Shown here: positions 46,600 to 56,560 of the stretch, one piece after another | How the letters are laid out: each line of letters begins with the position of its first letter | How positions within the stretch are numbered: the stretch's first letter is position 1 | From: Ancylostoma caninum | Lineage: Eukaryota > Nematoda > Chromadorea > Rhabditida > Ancylostomatidae | Direction of reading: 5' to 3' | Assembly: GCA_037903475.1 (NCBI GenBank) | Contig: JBAJFG010000438.1 | Span: forward strand, 284,769-348,768 | DNA: 64,000 nt | Position numbers and translations under genes: made by a program | Notes under the pieces: model-generated | Seen by the model: only the letters and a program-made list of their open reading frames with translations | What the model was told of the DNA's origin: nothing | The model's database searches: none

Positions 46600-47112
46600 A
46601 ATTGATGCCATATTTACTACTACTACGCGGTACCTTTGTCCATTTTTTGGGCAGATTCTCTGTTCCTTCCTGCCAGAACGCAGACTGTGGATCGAAAAAC
46701 GTTGACACTCATTTTCGAGTTCCTGTTAATTGTCAAGCCTCATTTTCCACAGGTGGCTGCTTATGGTCAGGGAAAGGTGACTGTGCGGCAGGGTCAGGTC
46801 TGGCGAATGCGATAAGGCGAAGTGGGACAGAAATTCCCAACCTAGATTCTGAGTCTTCTCACGACTTGCTTTTGCAAAGAGCGCGTGAGCATTATCTTGC
46901 TGAAGATGAACATTTGCTCGTTTTGGGTGTTTTTCACTGATGACACCTGCCAACTTCTGGAGTTGGATAGCGCAGAGTTCCCTCTTCATTGTGGTTCCAC
47001 TGGCAACATTGAAAAACCCTCTTCTCGGGGGGTCTGCTTTTGACTGTTTTGGAAGTGATTCCGGACAAGGAATCCACTGGCGCATCTGTGCGTTGTTCGC
47101 GTACAGGATCAA
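46600..47112 (-). pseudogene. mariner transposase C-terminal relic
   Basis: The minus-strand frame 47112-46726 matches the C-terminal half of mariner transposase. Blocks corresponding to the usual central region (GFFNVASGTTMKRELCAIQL) are followed by KRANVHLQQDNAHALFAKAS, where the family has a DNARPH motif containing the catalytic Asp, and then NLGWEFLSH and HSPDLTLPHSHL. The Asp of DNA is retained, but the frame around it is diverged and the N-terminal half is missing. No terminal repeats were found. Confidence 0.8.
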
Positions 47113-47135
47113 ACTTCCTCCCTCACTTGCAATAT

Positions 47136-48010
47136 TTATTTATTTGTTTATTTGCACGTGGACCACGTTGATTATAGATACAATATTGAGATTACAAGTG
47201 CAATGCATAAAATTTGAAGACAATCAGTAGAGCATGGAGAGTAGAAGTGATTCAATTATGTCAATACAAGGCATACGTATGTAGTAAATCAAAAAGTAGA
47301 TTCTCTCAAATACTTGTCTACCTGTCTCTCATATTGCCTTAGTGACCATGACAGAGCGAATTTCTTGGAGAATCTTAGAAAAATTGAGCCAGCTCTTTGT
47401 GTGAAAAATTTGGATCATAAGCTATTTTTTGCCATGGAGAATTCTATCTTCAATGGGCTACTTCTTGTGCACGAAGGGGATAGCCTAAAAAACTTATTTA
47501 CTGGAAGATGCCGCAGATGATTTTATAGATCATAACAAGATCGTGCTTGATTGGTCGAGTAGCTAGAGAAGGAATTCTTAATGTTCGAATAGGAGCCGAA
47601 GGAATGTTGGCATAGTTATACCCATGTAATCATATCGAGAGCTTTCTAGTAAAGCTGTTCTGAACAAATTGGAGCCTCGTAATGGTGTTTTTGGACTTCG
47701 GACTAAACACAGTAGTGCCATATCCTAGAATAGGTCGTCCATAAGATTTGTACGCTAGTAAAAGATAGCTGAATTTGTCGACAATGATTTGAAAATGTTG
47801 TTAAGAGTTCTTTCGGCCTTTTTGCTATTATATTGCAATGTTCAACGAAGTTGAGTTTCGTATTTAACATAAAACCTACGTCACAAATGGTATCTGTGTT
47901 GTTAAGTTTTTTCCCGCTAAGGAAGTGGGGTCTTCCGGATTGAACCGACCAACATGAAATTATTCGGGGTCGTAGTAATTGCGCTGGAACCGACGGTTAT
48001 AGAGAGAGTT
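47136..48010 (-). pseudogene. CR1/Jockey-like retrotransposon 3' relic
   Basis: Across several frames the minus strand gives text typical of the RT C-terminus in CR1/Jockey-type elements. One piece is LATRPIKHDLVMIYKIICG near 47560-47500, matching the usual R-DL-YKI-HG block. Another is KNSLYDPNFF-type text near 47420-47390, preceding the usual WN-LP region. Stops and frameshifts are frequent, and no catalytic motif is present. The limits are approximate. Confidence 0.55.
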
Positions 48011-48195
48011 GTGGCCTCGAATTTTCAAGGTTAACCGACTTATAACCAAGATATAACCAAATTCTTGTCATCACTTGAACGACATCCACTCCATTTCCAC
48101 TTATTTGCAAAAGACGGCCCCTCGCTGCTGTTAATAGATGTTCTCCACGATTAATCCGTTTTCTGTTTCGAATGATAGGGTGTTTATGTTACAAT

Positions 48196-49828
48196 CAGGG
48201 TCAAGCGTGTGTCGATAAATTATCAAAGGGGGGTCGTACGGGGGGGGGGGTGGGGAAAGAGGGGGGTCGTAAGGGGGAGGTCGTGGTCGGGAGGGGGTGC
48301 CTTAGTGTGGAATAGGAGGTAGAAAAAAAGGTAGAAAAAACGGAAGAAGTGGGACACTGAATTATCCATACACGGGATTTGTTTTGACGTGATTAAACGA
48401 CTTTAACAGTATGAGTTGAATAGTGAAAAGTGGGGGGTTATAGGCTAAAATTTTCGCACGTCCGTACTGAAAGTCCTACCCAGTCCTGCAGGCCAGTAAA
48501 AAGCCATTTTATGGACCCTACCCAATAGTGCTTTACCCCGAAGTTTCAGATCTCCAGCTTCAAGAGGAAAGATTCAGCACGGGAATTACGGAGATGAGGT
48601 TTCGTCGATAAAAATGGCTTTTTTTTCATGTTTTTATCGACGGAGTTGAATCGCGGTGGAAGCAGCTGCGGAAAAACGAGCCGTACAGCCTGAAAGCGCA
48701 AACCTTCGACTATTAGGAACGTCAAAAAAATTGGGACCTCAACGGCCCAGATCTTCTGATATTCGTGTCCGACTACAACCATGCCTTTGAACGAGTCTAA
48801 ATTTTAGGCTAAAATTTTCGCACGTCCGTACTGACAGTCCTACTCAGTCCTGCAGGCCGATAAAAAGTCATTTTATGGAACCTGCCCAATAGTGCTTTAC
48901 CCCGAGGTTTCAGATCTCCAGCTTCAAGATGAAAGATTCAGCACGGGAATTACGGAGATGAGGTTTCGTCGATAAAAATGGCCTTTTTTCCATGTTTTTA
49001 TCGACGGAGTTGAATCGCGGCAGAAGCAGCTGCGGAAAAACGAGCTGTACAGCCTGAAAGCGAAAACCTTCGACTATTAGGAACCTGAAAAAAATTGGGT
49101 TCTCAACGGGCTAGATCTTCTGATATTCGTGTCCGACTACAACCATGTCTCTGAACGAGTCAAAATTTTAGGCTGAAATTTTCGCACTGAAAGTCCTACC
49201 CAGTCCTCCACCTCTATAAACAGTTATTTCGTGCTTTACGGTCGATCATCTCGAATCTACTACAAGCGCGTGTCATTTCACGCCATGCAAAAATTCTGGG
49301 CTCGGAGGGGATCGAACCCTTGACCATGTCGCTGATGTGTATGGTTGTTTTTCGTAACGAATACGAAGGTATTTCGTTTAGAAACTCTGTACTGACGCTT
49401 TCAGACTGAAATTCGCTCACCGCACACGCCTTAACCCTCAGCAAAAATTTGAGCCTCGGTAGGGATCGAACCCTTCACCATGTAGATGATGTATATAGAT
49501 GTTTTTTCTTGATGTGTTCGAGCCTCATTAGTTACGTTAGCAAAATTGCATAGTTAATGCACGTTTTTTGTCCTCCGCGTACATTTCAACGTTTTCCAAA
49601 AAACTTCCAAACAACTAGTTAGATACAAAAGAGCCTCTTTCTCCTTCCTATGCTCTGGCTCCACCACACCTGTCGCAGTACGAACACCTGAAATGGGATA
49701 CAATATCTAAATTCTGTAAGCATAGAAGGAAATTTGTGTGCAAAGGGGGGGGGGTCGTATTTTTGGTGGCTCAAAGGGGGGGGGGTCGTATGGGGATCGA
49801 CGTTTTACCATCATCACGCTTGACCCTG
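48196..49828. mobile_element. Non-autonomous hAT element with internal 364-bp repeats
   Basis: The 14-bp terminal inverted repeats CAGGGTCAAGCGTG (48196-48209) and complement (49815-49828) are perfect. They are flanked by an exact 8-bp duplication GTTACAAT (48188-48195, 49829-49836). Eight-base duplications and CAGGG termini are hallmarks of hAT elements. The 1,633-bp interior encodes no transposase. It contains G-runs near both ends, two full 364-bp tandem units plus the start of a third, and two tRNA-B-box-like motifs about 154 bp apart. A related degraded copy lies at 18724-19711. Mobilisation in trans by a hAT transposase is inferred. Confidence 0.9.
48443..49200. repeat. Tandem 364-bp units inside the hAT element
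   Basis: GGCTAAAATTTTCGCACG recurs at 48443, 48807 and (as GGCTGAAATTTTCGCAC) 49171, exactly 364 bp apart each time. Unit 1 and unit 2 are highly similar throughout. Unit 3 breaks off after about 40 bp. Each unit contains a GATAAAAATGGC...TTTTTATCGAC inverted pair. Confidence 0.92.
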
Positions 49829-49979
49829 GTTACAATTCTGAAGCAATAGCGCATCGGATCTGAACTACATTCCTAATATTGCAACTATTTCGCAGATAGT
49901 GCAGAATTACGTGCATAACTAATGTGTTCGAACCTTTTTGGTAATTTTAGTCGTGGTTAACGGCGCAAACGCAAAAATG

Positions 49980-50065
49980 CAAAGTTACGGATACAGGCAG
50001 GATTTGAACACCGCACCCACTCCATCATATCCTATCATCTTACCCACTCTACCACCACCAACTTG
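49980..50065 (-). ncRNA. tRNA-like or SINE-like segment
   Basis: The minus strand reads GGTGGTAGAGTGGGTAAGA, resembling a tRNA A box. About 45 bases later it reads GTGTTCAAATCCTGCC, resembling a B box. A normal cloverleaf was not demonstrated, so this is more likely a tRNA-derived pseudogene or SINE head than a working tRNA. Confidence 0.35.
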
Positions 50066-50390
50066 TTCTTCTTGGCGGGAGGCGCCTCATAACCGTACAG
50101 CATAATATCGACTGGCCAATTACTGGTATACATGATGTAGATCCTTGTTAGTCAAAGCTTCAAACTATGTAGGTTTCATTTCAACCTGTCTAATTAACTT
50201 CTCGCACTTGTAAAATGAGACCGAATGAATTGCCAGAGCTATTCGGTTGTTTTAAATGCAAACAGAATAATTTGGAACCTTAAACAGAAGGTAACTGCTT
50301 AATTTTCCTAATTGTTTTAGTTAGGAAAGCACAAATTTTAACGAAAAATCATGCTGCAATACAACTTACACACTTGTATGACCGGGATCT

Positions 50391-50414
50391 AAAAAGTCCT
50401 CTGGAGGACTTTTT
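50391..50414. repeat. Small palindrome
   Basis: AAAAAGTCCTC and GAGGACTTTTT are separated by TG and bracketed by direct ACCGGGAT words. A sister palindrome, AAGTCCTC-CA-GAGGACTT, occurs near 23739-23756. Confidence 0.8.
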
Positions 50415-50557
50415 AATAACCGGGATGTCCCCTTGTCTGCGTCTAAGACATTTGCGCGCTCTCTGCGCGCGCTCTATCAATATCGATATGGCAACCAAGT
50501 CGAAATCCATTCCTTCCAGACCATTTCAAGATAGTAATGGTTCCTGGTTATAAAGTG

Positions 50558-50598
50558 TATAACTGCCGGTCCAACCTCTTGATTAACCGGCAGTTATA
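50558..50598. repeat. Hairpin with 13-bp stem
   Basis: TATAACTGCCGGT and its perfect complement are separated by 15 bases. It is not followed by a T-run, so a terminator role is not suggested. Confidence 0.8.
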
Positions 50599-50669
50599 GA
50601 GCAATTACTACGGCCCTTGGCTTTTGTGATCGATAAAGATAAAGGGAGCTTCCATTTAACTGGCCAGTC

Positions 50670-52644
50670 ATCATCATCATCTTCTTCTTTTTCTTCTTCA
50701 GCGTTTGTCCCGTTTAGTAGCGGGGTCCGCTTTAGAGGTCTGTTGACGCCATTTAGCCCTATCGCGCGCTTGGTCCGGGTGAATTCCGGCTAGCTTAAGA
50801 TCGGCGTGGAGTGTGTCAAGCCAGCGTTGCTTTGGTCGACCTTTTGGCCGTTTGCCGGAGACTTCGAGATCAAAGCCGACTTTGCGGACGGTTCCTTCCT
50901 CGGCATGCAGAACGTGGCCATACCATCGCAGAAGAGATTCGCGAAGTTTATCAGATATCGCCGCAACGCCAAACATATCCTCGTTGCAGATTCGATCGAG
51001 CCGCGTTACTTCAGCCATCCAGCGCAGCATCTTCATCTCCATAGCGCTGAGGCGACGTTCTATTTCCTTGGTTGCAGGCAAACATTCGGCGCCATAGAGA
51101 GCAACGGGACGGATAACGGTACGATAGATCTTCGATTTCAGGCGGTCCGGGATCTTCTTGTCACACAGAACACCGGTCAACGAGCGCCACTTTCCCCATG
51201 CGGAATTAACTCGGGCTACAATTTCATGATAAAGACTACCATCAGATGAAATTCCTGACCCAAGGTACTTGAACACTTCCGTTCTAGGTAATTGTGCGCC
51301 GTCTACGCGTATGGTACCGGGCTGATCCACGCTGGTTGTTAAATGCTCCGTCTTCCTGACGTTAAGACGTAGGCCGAAGCGTGCAAGTTGCTCACTCCAA
51401 GCCTGTGTCAGCCGCTCGAGTTCTTGTCTGTCTTCAGACGCGAGCATGACGTCGTCTGCGTACAACAAAGTCCACGGCGTGGGTTTCTGCAGATCCCGTG
51501 TTACAACATTCATCACCACAATGAAGAGGAGCGGGGACAGAGCAGAGCCTTGGTGCACACCAACGGAAATGGGGAAATCCGTAGACGTGCCGGCAGCCGC
51601 CTGCACGTGACTTCTTGGACTGGTGTAAAGAATGCGAACCCATTCGATAAGTTCTTCAGGAATGCTATGCTGCCGAAGAGCGTACCAGATGACTTCGTGG
51701 GGCACGCGGTCAAATGCCTTTTCTAGGTCAAGGAAGGCGAGATGCAACGGCTTTTGTTTCTCACGGTGCTTCTCTACCAAGAGACGTGCAGCATGTATGG
51801 CATCAGTGGTGCCGCACCCAGCTACAAATACGCACTGGTTAGCGGAGAGCCTCACGATATCGCGAATCCTGCGGTCAATGATATGCTCAAAAACCTTCAT
51901 GGTATGGGACAGCAGGCGAATAGGTCGGTAGTTAGCGCAGTCAGCAGGACTGCCTTTGCGCTTCCATATCGGAATTGTGGTGCTCCGCTGCCATTCCGAG
52001 GGCACTATCTTTTCCGCCACTATCTGGTTAAAGAACCTCGCCAGCCATTCAGCAGATCCCCAGCATTGCGACTTCCATAGATCCACTGCCACGTCATCGG
52101 GACCAGTCACTTTATGTGACATCATTCGCTTCAGCGCTGCCTCTGTCTCCTCGGTAGTGATTGCCTGCACGGGCCCGTAGGTTGGCAATACAAAGGGAAT
52201 AGGTGGGTGGGCGAATTCCTCCGTCGAGACTTTCTCGAAATAATCACGCCATCGCTTCATTGCCTTCCTGCGGTCCATTAGAAGGTGGCCGTGCTCGTCG
52301 TTGACGCCATGGAACTTTTCGATATCTTCCATCTGACGTTTACGAGATTTCGCGAGCCGGTTTATGAGCCGTTCGCCTTCCTTCGTGTCTAGCTTCTTGC
52401 CGACATCCGCGTAATGTGCGGCTTTCACCACCGCCACAGCCTTTTTCGCTGCTCTCTTCGCTTCGCAGTATTTACGCCAACGGTCGTCTGTCTTGCTGTC
52501 CAGGAAGGCATGGTACATGCTCTTCTTCTCCCGAACCCTCGACTTCACTTCGTCCGTCCATAGCCAAAGTTGCTTGTCGGTCGTCCTTCGACCTGGTTTA
52601 GTCGCACCAAGTTCTGACCGCGCTGCCTCTACGACCACTGTTGA
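50670..52644 (-). mobile_element. 5'-truncated RTE-like retrotransposon copy
   Basis: The copy covers the reverse transcriptase ORF and a 3' tail of GAA/GAT-type repeats (50670-50699 on the plus strand reads CATCATCATCATCTTCTTC). The 5' end stops abruptly at 52644, where an inverted CR1-like sequence begins. The endonuclease domain is missing, as expected for incomplete target-primed reverse transcription or later rearrangement. Confidence 0.85.
50698..52638 (-). CDS. RTE-like reverse transcriptase, open, lacking endonuclease
   Basis: An uninterrupted frame of 646 codons with no own start. The first codons join the truncation point, and the reported start is a GTG. In order it has a basic pre-RT helix region (residues 1-130) and the RT fingers (WQRSTTIPIWKRKGSP, NYRPIRLLSHTMKVFE). 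QCVFVAGCGTTDAIH, FLDLEKAFDRVPHEVIW and VGVHQGSALSPLLF follow. The catalytic YADDVMLA lies near residue 392, then FGLRLNVRKTE and a C-terminal tail with LRWYGHVLHA and KRPKGRPKQRWLDTLH. It differs from the FADD-type RTE at 38-41 kb and matches relics at 21.8, 27.1 and 61.9 kb. With no endonuclease the copy is not autonomous, but its openness suggests recent insertion. Confidence 0.88.
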   Translation of the reverse strand: MVVEAARSELGATKPGRRTTDKQLWLWTDEVKSRVREKKSMYHAFLDSKTDDRWRKYCEAKRAAKKAVAVVKAAHYADVGKKLDTKEGERLINRLAKSRKRQMEDIEKFHGVNDEHGHLLMDRRKAMKRWRDYFEKVSTEEFAHPPIPFVLPTYGPVQAITTEETEAALKRMMSHKVTGPDDVAVDLWKSQCWGSAEWLARFFNQIVAEKIVPSEWQRSTTIPIWKRKGSPADCANYRPIRLLSHTMKVFEHIIDRRIRDIVRLSANQCVFVAGCGTTDAIHAARLLVEKHREKQKPLHLAFLDLEKAFDRVPHEVIWYALRQHSIPEELIEWVRILYTSPRSHVQAAAGTSTDFPISVGVHQGSALSPLLFIVVMNVVTRDLQKPTPWTLLYADDVMLASEDRQELERLTQAWSEQLARFGLRLNVRKTEHLTTSVDQPGTIRVDGAQLPRTEVFKYLGSGISSDGSLYHEIVARVNSAWGKWRSLTGVLCDKKIPDRLKSKIYRTVIRPVALYGAECLPATKEIERRLSAMEMKMLRWMAEVTRLDRICNEDMFGVAAISDKLRESLLRWYGHVLHAEEGTVRKVGFDLEVSGKRPKGRPKQRWLDTLHADLKLAGIHPDQARDRAKWRQQTSKADPATKRDKR

Positions 52645-53854
52645 CTCAAACAGTGCGGATTAGGCAGCCAGCCGCTCGATTGGTTCTAATCCTACCTATC
52701 TGATAGATCATCCACTGTTAAGTTTGAAAATACGTATTCTAAATCCTACTTATGTCGAAGCGGCGTTTCACAAGGTGGAGCTTTGTCCCCAACACTCTTT
52801 CTCATCTATACTGCTGACTTACCTAGTACATTAAAGAGCCATACTTCAATTAAAGTTCAGCTATACGCGAACGACATGAAGATTTATGCTAGATATAATG
52901 AAAATGATGCCGCGGATTTTCGCTTTGCTTCATCCAACGCAATTGCTGCCATGAAATAATGGTCTCATCAGAACGATTTGCCGCTGAATATGTCAAATTA
53001 CACAGTCCTTCATTTGGATCCTTACCATAAATATACGATAGATGGGACTCCTTTGATTTGTAAAAATCAGGTGAAAGATCTTGGGATAATTACTGATGAG
53101 AAACTAAATTTTTGAGAACATATTTTCCGTGTTACCGATTCAGCGTACAGAGGACTTTTCCAAATTCTTCGTAACGTTCACACCAAGGATCCTGGGATTC
53201 TCGTTAAACTATTCAAATCATATGTAATCCCACATATTGATACTGTTCCTAAATTTGGAGTCCCTATCTTATGAAAGACATTCGGAAGATTGAAAAAGTC
53301 ATGCAGACCTTCATGAGAATTTTGTACTATAAGGCATACCAAATGAAGGCTATCCGCAACTAATGCCAGGATATCAGAACAGGCTCAAGAATCTCCATCC
53401 GCAGAGTCTAGAGAGCAGACGTGTTCTTCGAGGTCTTCTTTTCACTTCCAAGGTACTCCGTTTAGAGATCAGGTTGTAAGCTAGTAAATACTGGGTTTTC
53501 AAACCCAGCAATGGAAGCAGTGGTGGGTTTGTAATTCACCAGTCGATATGTGCAAATAAGTTTCATACAAAAACTTCCAACTCCTTTTTCGTGTAACTGC
53601 TAGATGGATCCTGTCTCTTCCACCGGAAATTATGCGGTCTTCTTCAAGCCTGACTTTTCGTCGACGACTACAGAAGCTGACTCTATCAACAGAACTATTT
53701 GGGATATCTGAATGATCAACGGTTGAAACAGCCTCTTTATCTTCCTACTCGCTTAGTTCCTATGGTCCCCAGTTTCCTTTTTTTCTCTGATAAAGAGAGG
53801 ACATCTCAGGAGGCTGATGAATGTTAATCGCTATATCAGCTGATGTAGCGTAGT
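52645..53854 (+). pseudogene. Inverted copy of CR1-like reverse transcriptase
   Basis: The plus strand repeats, in opposite orientation, the RT sequence of the element at 54472-55649 with few differences. Translation across frames gives GALSPTLFLIYTADLPSTLK, then QLYANDMKIYARY, where the usual YADD reads YAND. A C-terminal region RLLFRVTARWILSLPPEIM follows. Stops and frameshifts are present in the same places as in the other arm, so the decay preceded the duplication. The arm begins exactly where the truncated RTE copy ends. Confidence 0.85.
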
Positions 53855-54471
53855 GGCATCGATCGCGATGATAACGCCCGATACCACAATGAGCGGATCA
53901 CTCGTCCAATATCTCTCCCTGCTTTGCCCGACGCATCATCAAAACTGCGGATTTCGGTACTTTTAGGGTTTTTGGCATCAAATCTAGACTCTGCGTAATC
54001 GAATACCCTAGGAAATGGCAAAATCTCAAAGTTTCCCGTGGATGCTTCCTCTAAAGAAAGAGACCTGGTTTGGCAGAAACATGCAAAATGAATTTAGCAA
54101 CCGGGATCAGCATTTGAAACAGCTCCTGTGCACAGAAGAAAATTATGCGAGATGCCGTGTCTACCCCAACTGCAAAAAATGGATTGCAATGCAAAATTTG
54201 GAAGTGGATTTGCTATTTGTTTCTAGCGACTCAAATTTACCATGTGCTCAATTTTCACCAAAATTTCTCGTGAAGTTTTTTAGGGCACAAGATGCTGGTT
54301 GTTATAACTGGTCTACTTTTGGAAAATACCTTGTTCTAATCTCTAGAAAAATAACAGAGGTGGCCATAACTTCAGCCACTTTCCAATGAATTGAGGAAGA
54401 AACTAGTTTATTCATTCTCGTTTTATTCTTGAGAACAAAAAAAAAGTGCATCACAAGCTTCCAGCAGCTAT
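53855..54471. other. Spacer between the CR1-like inverted arms
   Basis: About 617 bp unique to the centre of the inverted repeat. It contains a 124-codon plus-strand open frame (54015-54389) with an ATG start and a Phe/Leu/Lys-rich, Cys-containing product that I do not recognise. An A-run lies at 54437-54445. No splice or promoter evidence supports a gene. Confidence 0.4.
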
Positions 54472-56560
54472 ACTACGCTACATCAGTTGATATAGCGATT
54501 AACATTCATCAGCCTCCTGAGATGTCCTCTCTTTATCAGAGAAAAAAAGGAAACTGGGGACCATAGGAACTAAGCGAGTAGGAAGATAAAGAGGCTGTTT
54601 CAACCGTTGATCATTCAGATATCCCAAATAGTTCTGTTGATAGAGTCAGCTTCTGTAGTCGTCGACGAAAAGTCAGGCTTGAAGAAGACCGCATAATTTC
54701 CGGTGGAAGAGACAGGATCCATCTAGCAGTTACACGAAAAAGGAGTTGGAAGTTTTTGTATGAAACTTATTTGCACATATCGACTGGTGAATTACAAACC
54801 CACCACTGCTTCCATTGCTGGGTTTGAAAACCCAGTATTTACTAGCTTACAACCTGATCTCTAAACGGAGTACCTTGGAAGTGAAAAGAAGACCTCGGAG
54901 AACACGTCTGCTCTCTAGACTCTGCGGATGGAGATTCTTGAGCCTGTTCTGATATCCTGGCATTAGTTGCGGATAGCCTTCATTTGGTATGCCTTATAGT
55001 ACAAAATTCTCATGAAGGTCTGCATGACTTTTTCAATCTTCCGAATGTCTTTCATAAGATAGGGACTCCAAATTTAGGAACAGTATCAATATGTGGGATT
55101 ACATATGATTTGAATAGTTTAACGAGAATCCCAGGATCCTTGGTGTGAACGTTACGAAGAATTTGGAAAAGTATGTTCTCAAAAATTTAGTTTCTCATCA
55201 GTAATTATCCCAAGATCTTTCACCTGATTTTTACAAATCAAAGGAGTCCCATCTATCGTATATTCATGGTAAGGATCCAAATGAAGGACTGTGTAATTTG
55301 ACATATTCAGCGGCAAATCGTTCTGATGAGACCATTATTTCATGGCAGCAATTGCGTTGGATGAAGCAAAGCGAAAATCCGCGGCATCATTTTCATTATA
55401 TCTAGCATAAATCTTCATGTCGTTCGCGTATAGCTGAACTTTAATTGAAGTATGGCTCTTTAATGTACTAGGTAAGTCAGCAGTATAGATGAGAAAGAGT
55501 GTTGGGGACAAAGCTCCACCTTGTGAAACGCCGCTTCGACATAAGGAGGATTTAGAATACGTATTTTCAAACTTAACAGTGGATGATCTATCAGATAGGT
55601 AGGATTAGAACCAATCGAGCGGCTGGCTGCCTAATCCGCACTGTTTGAGCTTCTCACAAAGAATCCTACGATTCACTCTATCAAATGCCTTAGATAGATC
55701 GAAATAGATTGCATCTACCGACTTACGACTGCTCAATGCCAAGAATAGAGTTTTCCTCGGTTGAGAAGCTGACACGTTGATTGAGATCATGACACTTGCA
55801 CATGCCTGCAAAAGCATGGCGGAACTAATCTTACCACTGGAAGGAATGGCTCAGTTATTATCCGGCAGATTAAAATCGCCTAAAGGACTGTTGAACCGGC
55901 ACTCGAGCCGAGACTCTACCGCGGCCAAATCCTTCTTTTTTGACCGGAAGTTGTTCAGAGGGAGAGAAGAGAGAGAGAGAGTTTGCATGCTAGAAGAACG
56001 CAAAAGAGGAATGTGGTAGAAGAGAAATTTAGGAGAAATCATGAATTTCTCAGTCGAGGAGCGCGCCCGACTGCCTATACTTGGAACTTTCTAGCTGGCA
56101 GAACCACCTGTAGAAGTCCAATTTTAAGTCTTTTTTCAATTATTTCAGACTTCAAGTTCGATTCGAATCACCCTTCTGGAGACGATTTCTGTTCATGCGA
56201 TACATTGTAGTAGGCAAACACTCAATGCATAGAAAATCGAGCAACGAGAAGAAGCAATCGTAATCATAATGAGCTCCCGGGACGGAACTTGACGTTCGGA
56301 CTCAGGAACACCAATAATAACAAGTGGGAGTTTCATCTCAGAATCATGTTCAGAAGTACTAACCTCTTTAGCACTACGATCCTAAGCTTGAGAACAATTA
56401 ATTGATGACAACAAGGATTCAATAGCACGTTTTGGAGGTAAATTTTCTTTCCTGAGTTGATTGTTCTTGCTGACTGCATCGGCCAATCAATTGCTCATCA
56501 AGTTGGTCTCCTTCCTGATGTGAAGCACAACCTCCAACAGCTGCGTCATGTGAACTGGTA
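54472..56560 (-). pseudogene. CR1-like non-LTR retrotransposon, internally deleted
   Basis: On the minus strand, an ORF1-like region (56560-56200) shows a Leu/Lys-rich stretch and KLPLVIIGVPESE, a motif of ORF1 proteins in CR1/L1-type elements. Next, near 55890-55850, comes an endonuclease fragment with GDFNLPD. Then the RT (55817-55605) has SSRKSVDAIYFDLSKAFDRV, continuing through GALSPTLF and YAND to about 54480. Most of the endonuclease and pre-RT region is missing, and stops are frequent. The RT part from 55649 inward is duplicated in inverted orientation at 52645-53854. Confidence 0.8.

Noticed and set aside
49980..50065. Functional tRNA gene
   Set aside because: A- and B-box-like words are present, but no cloverleaf with a paired acceptor stem was found.
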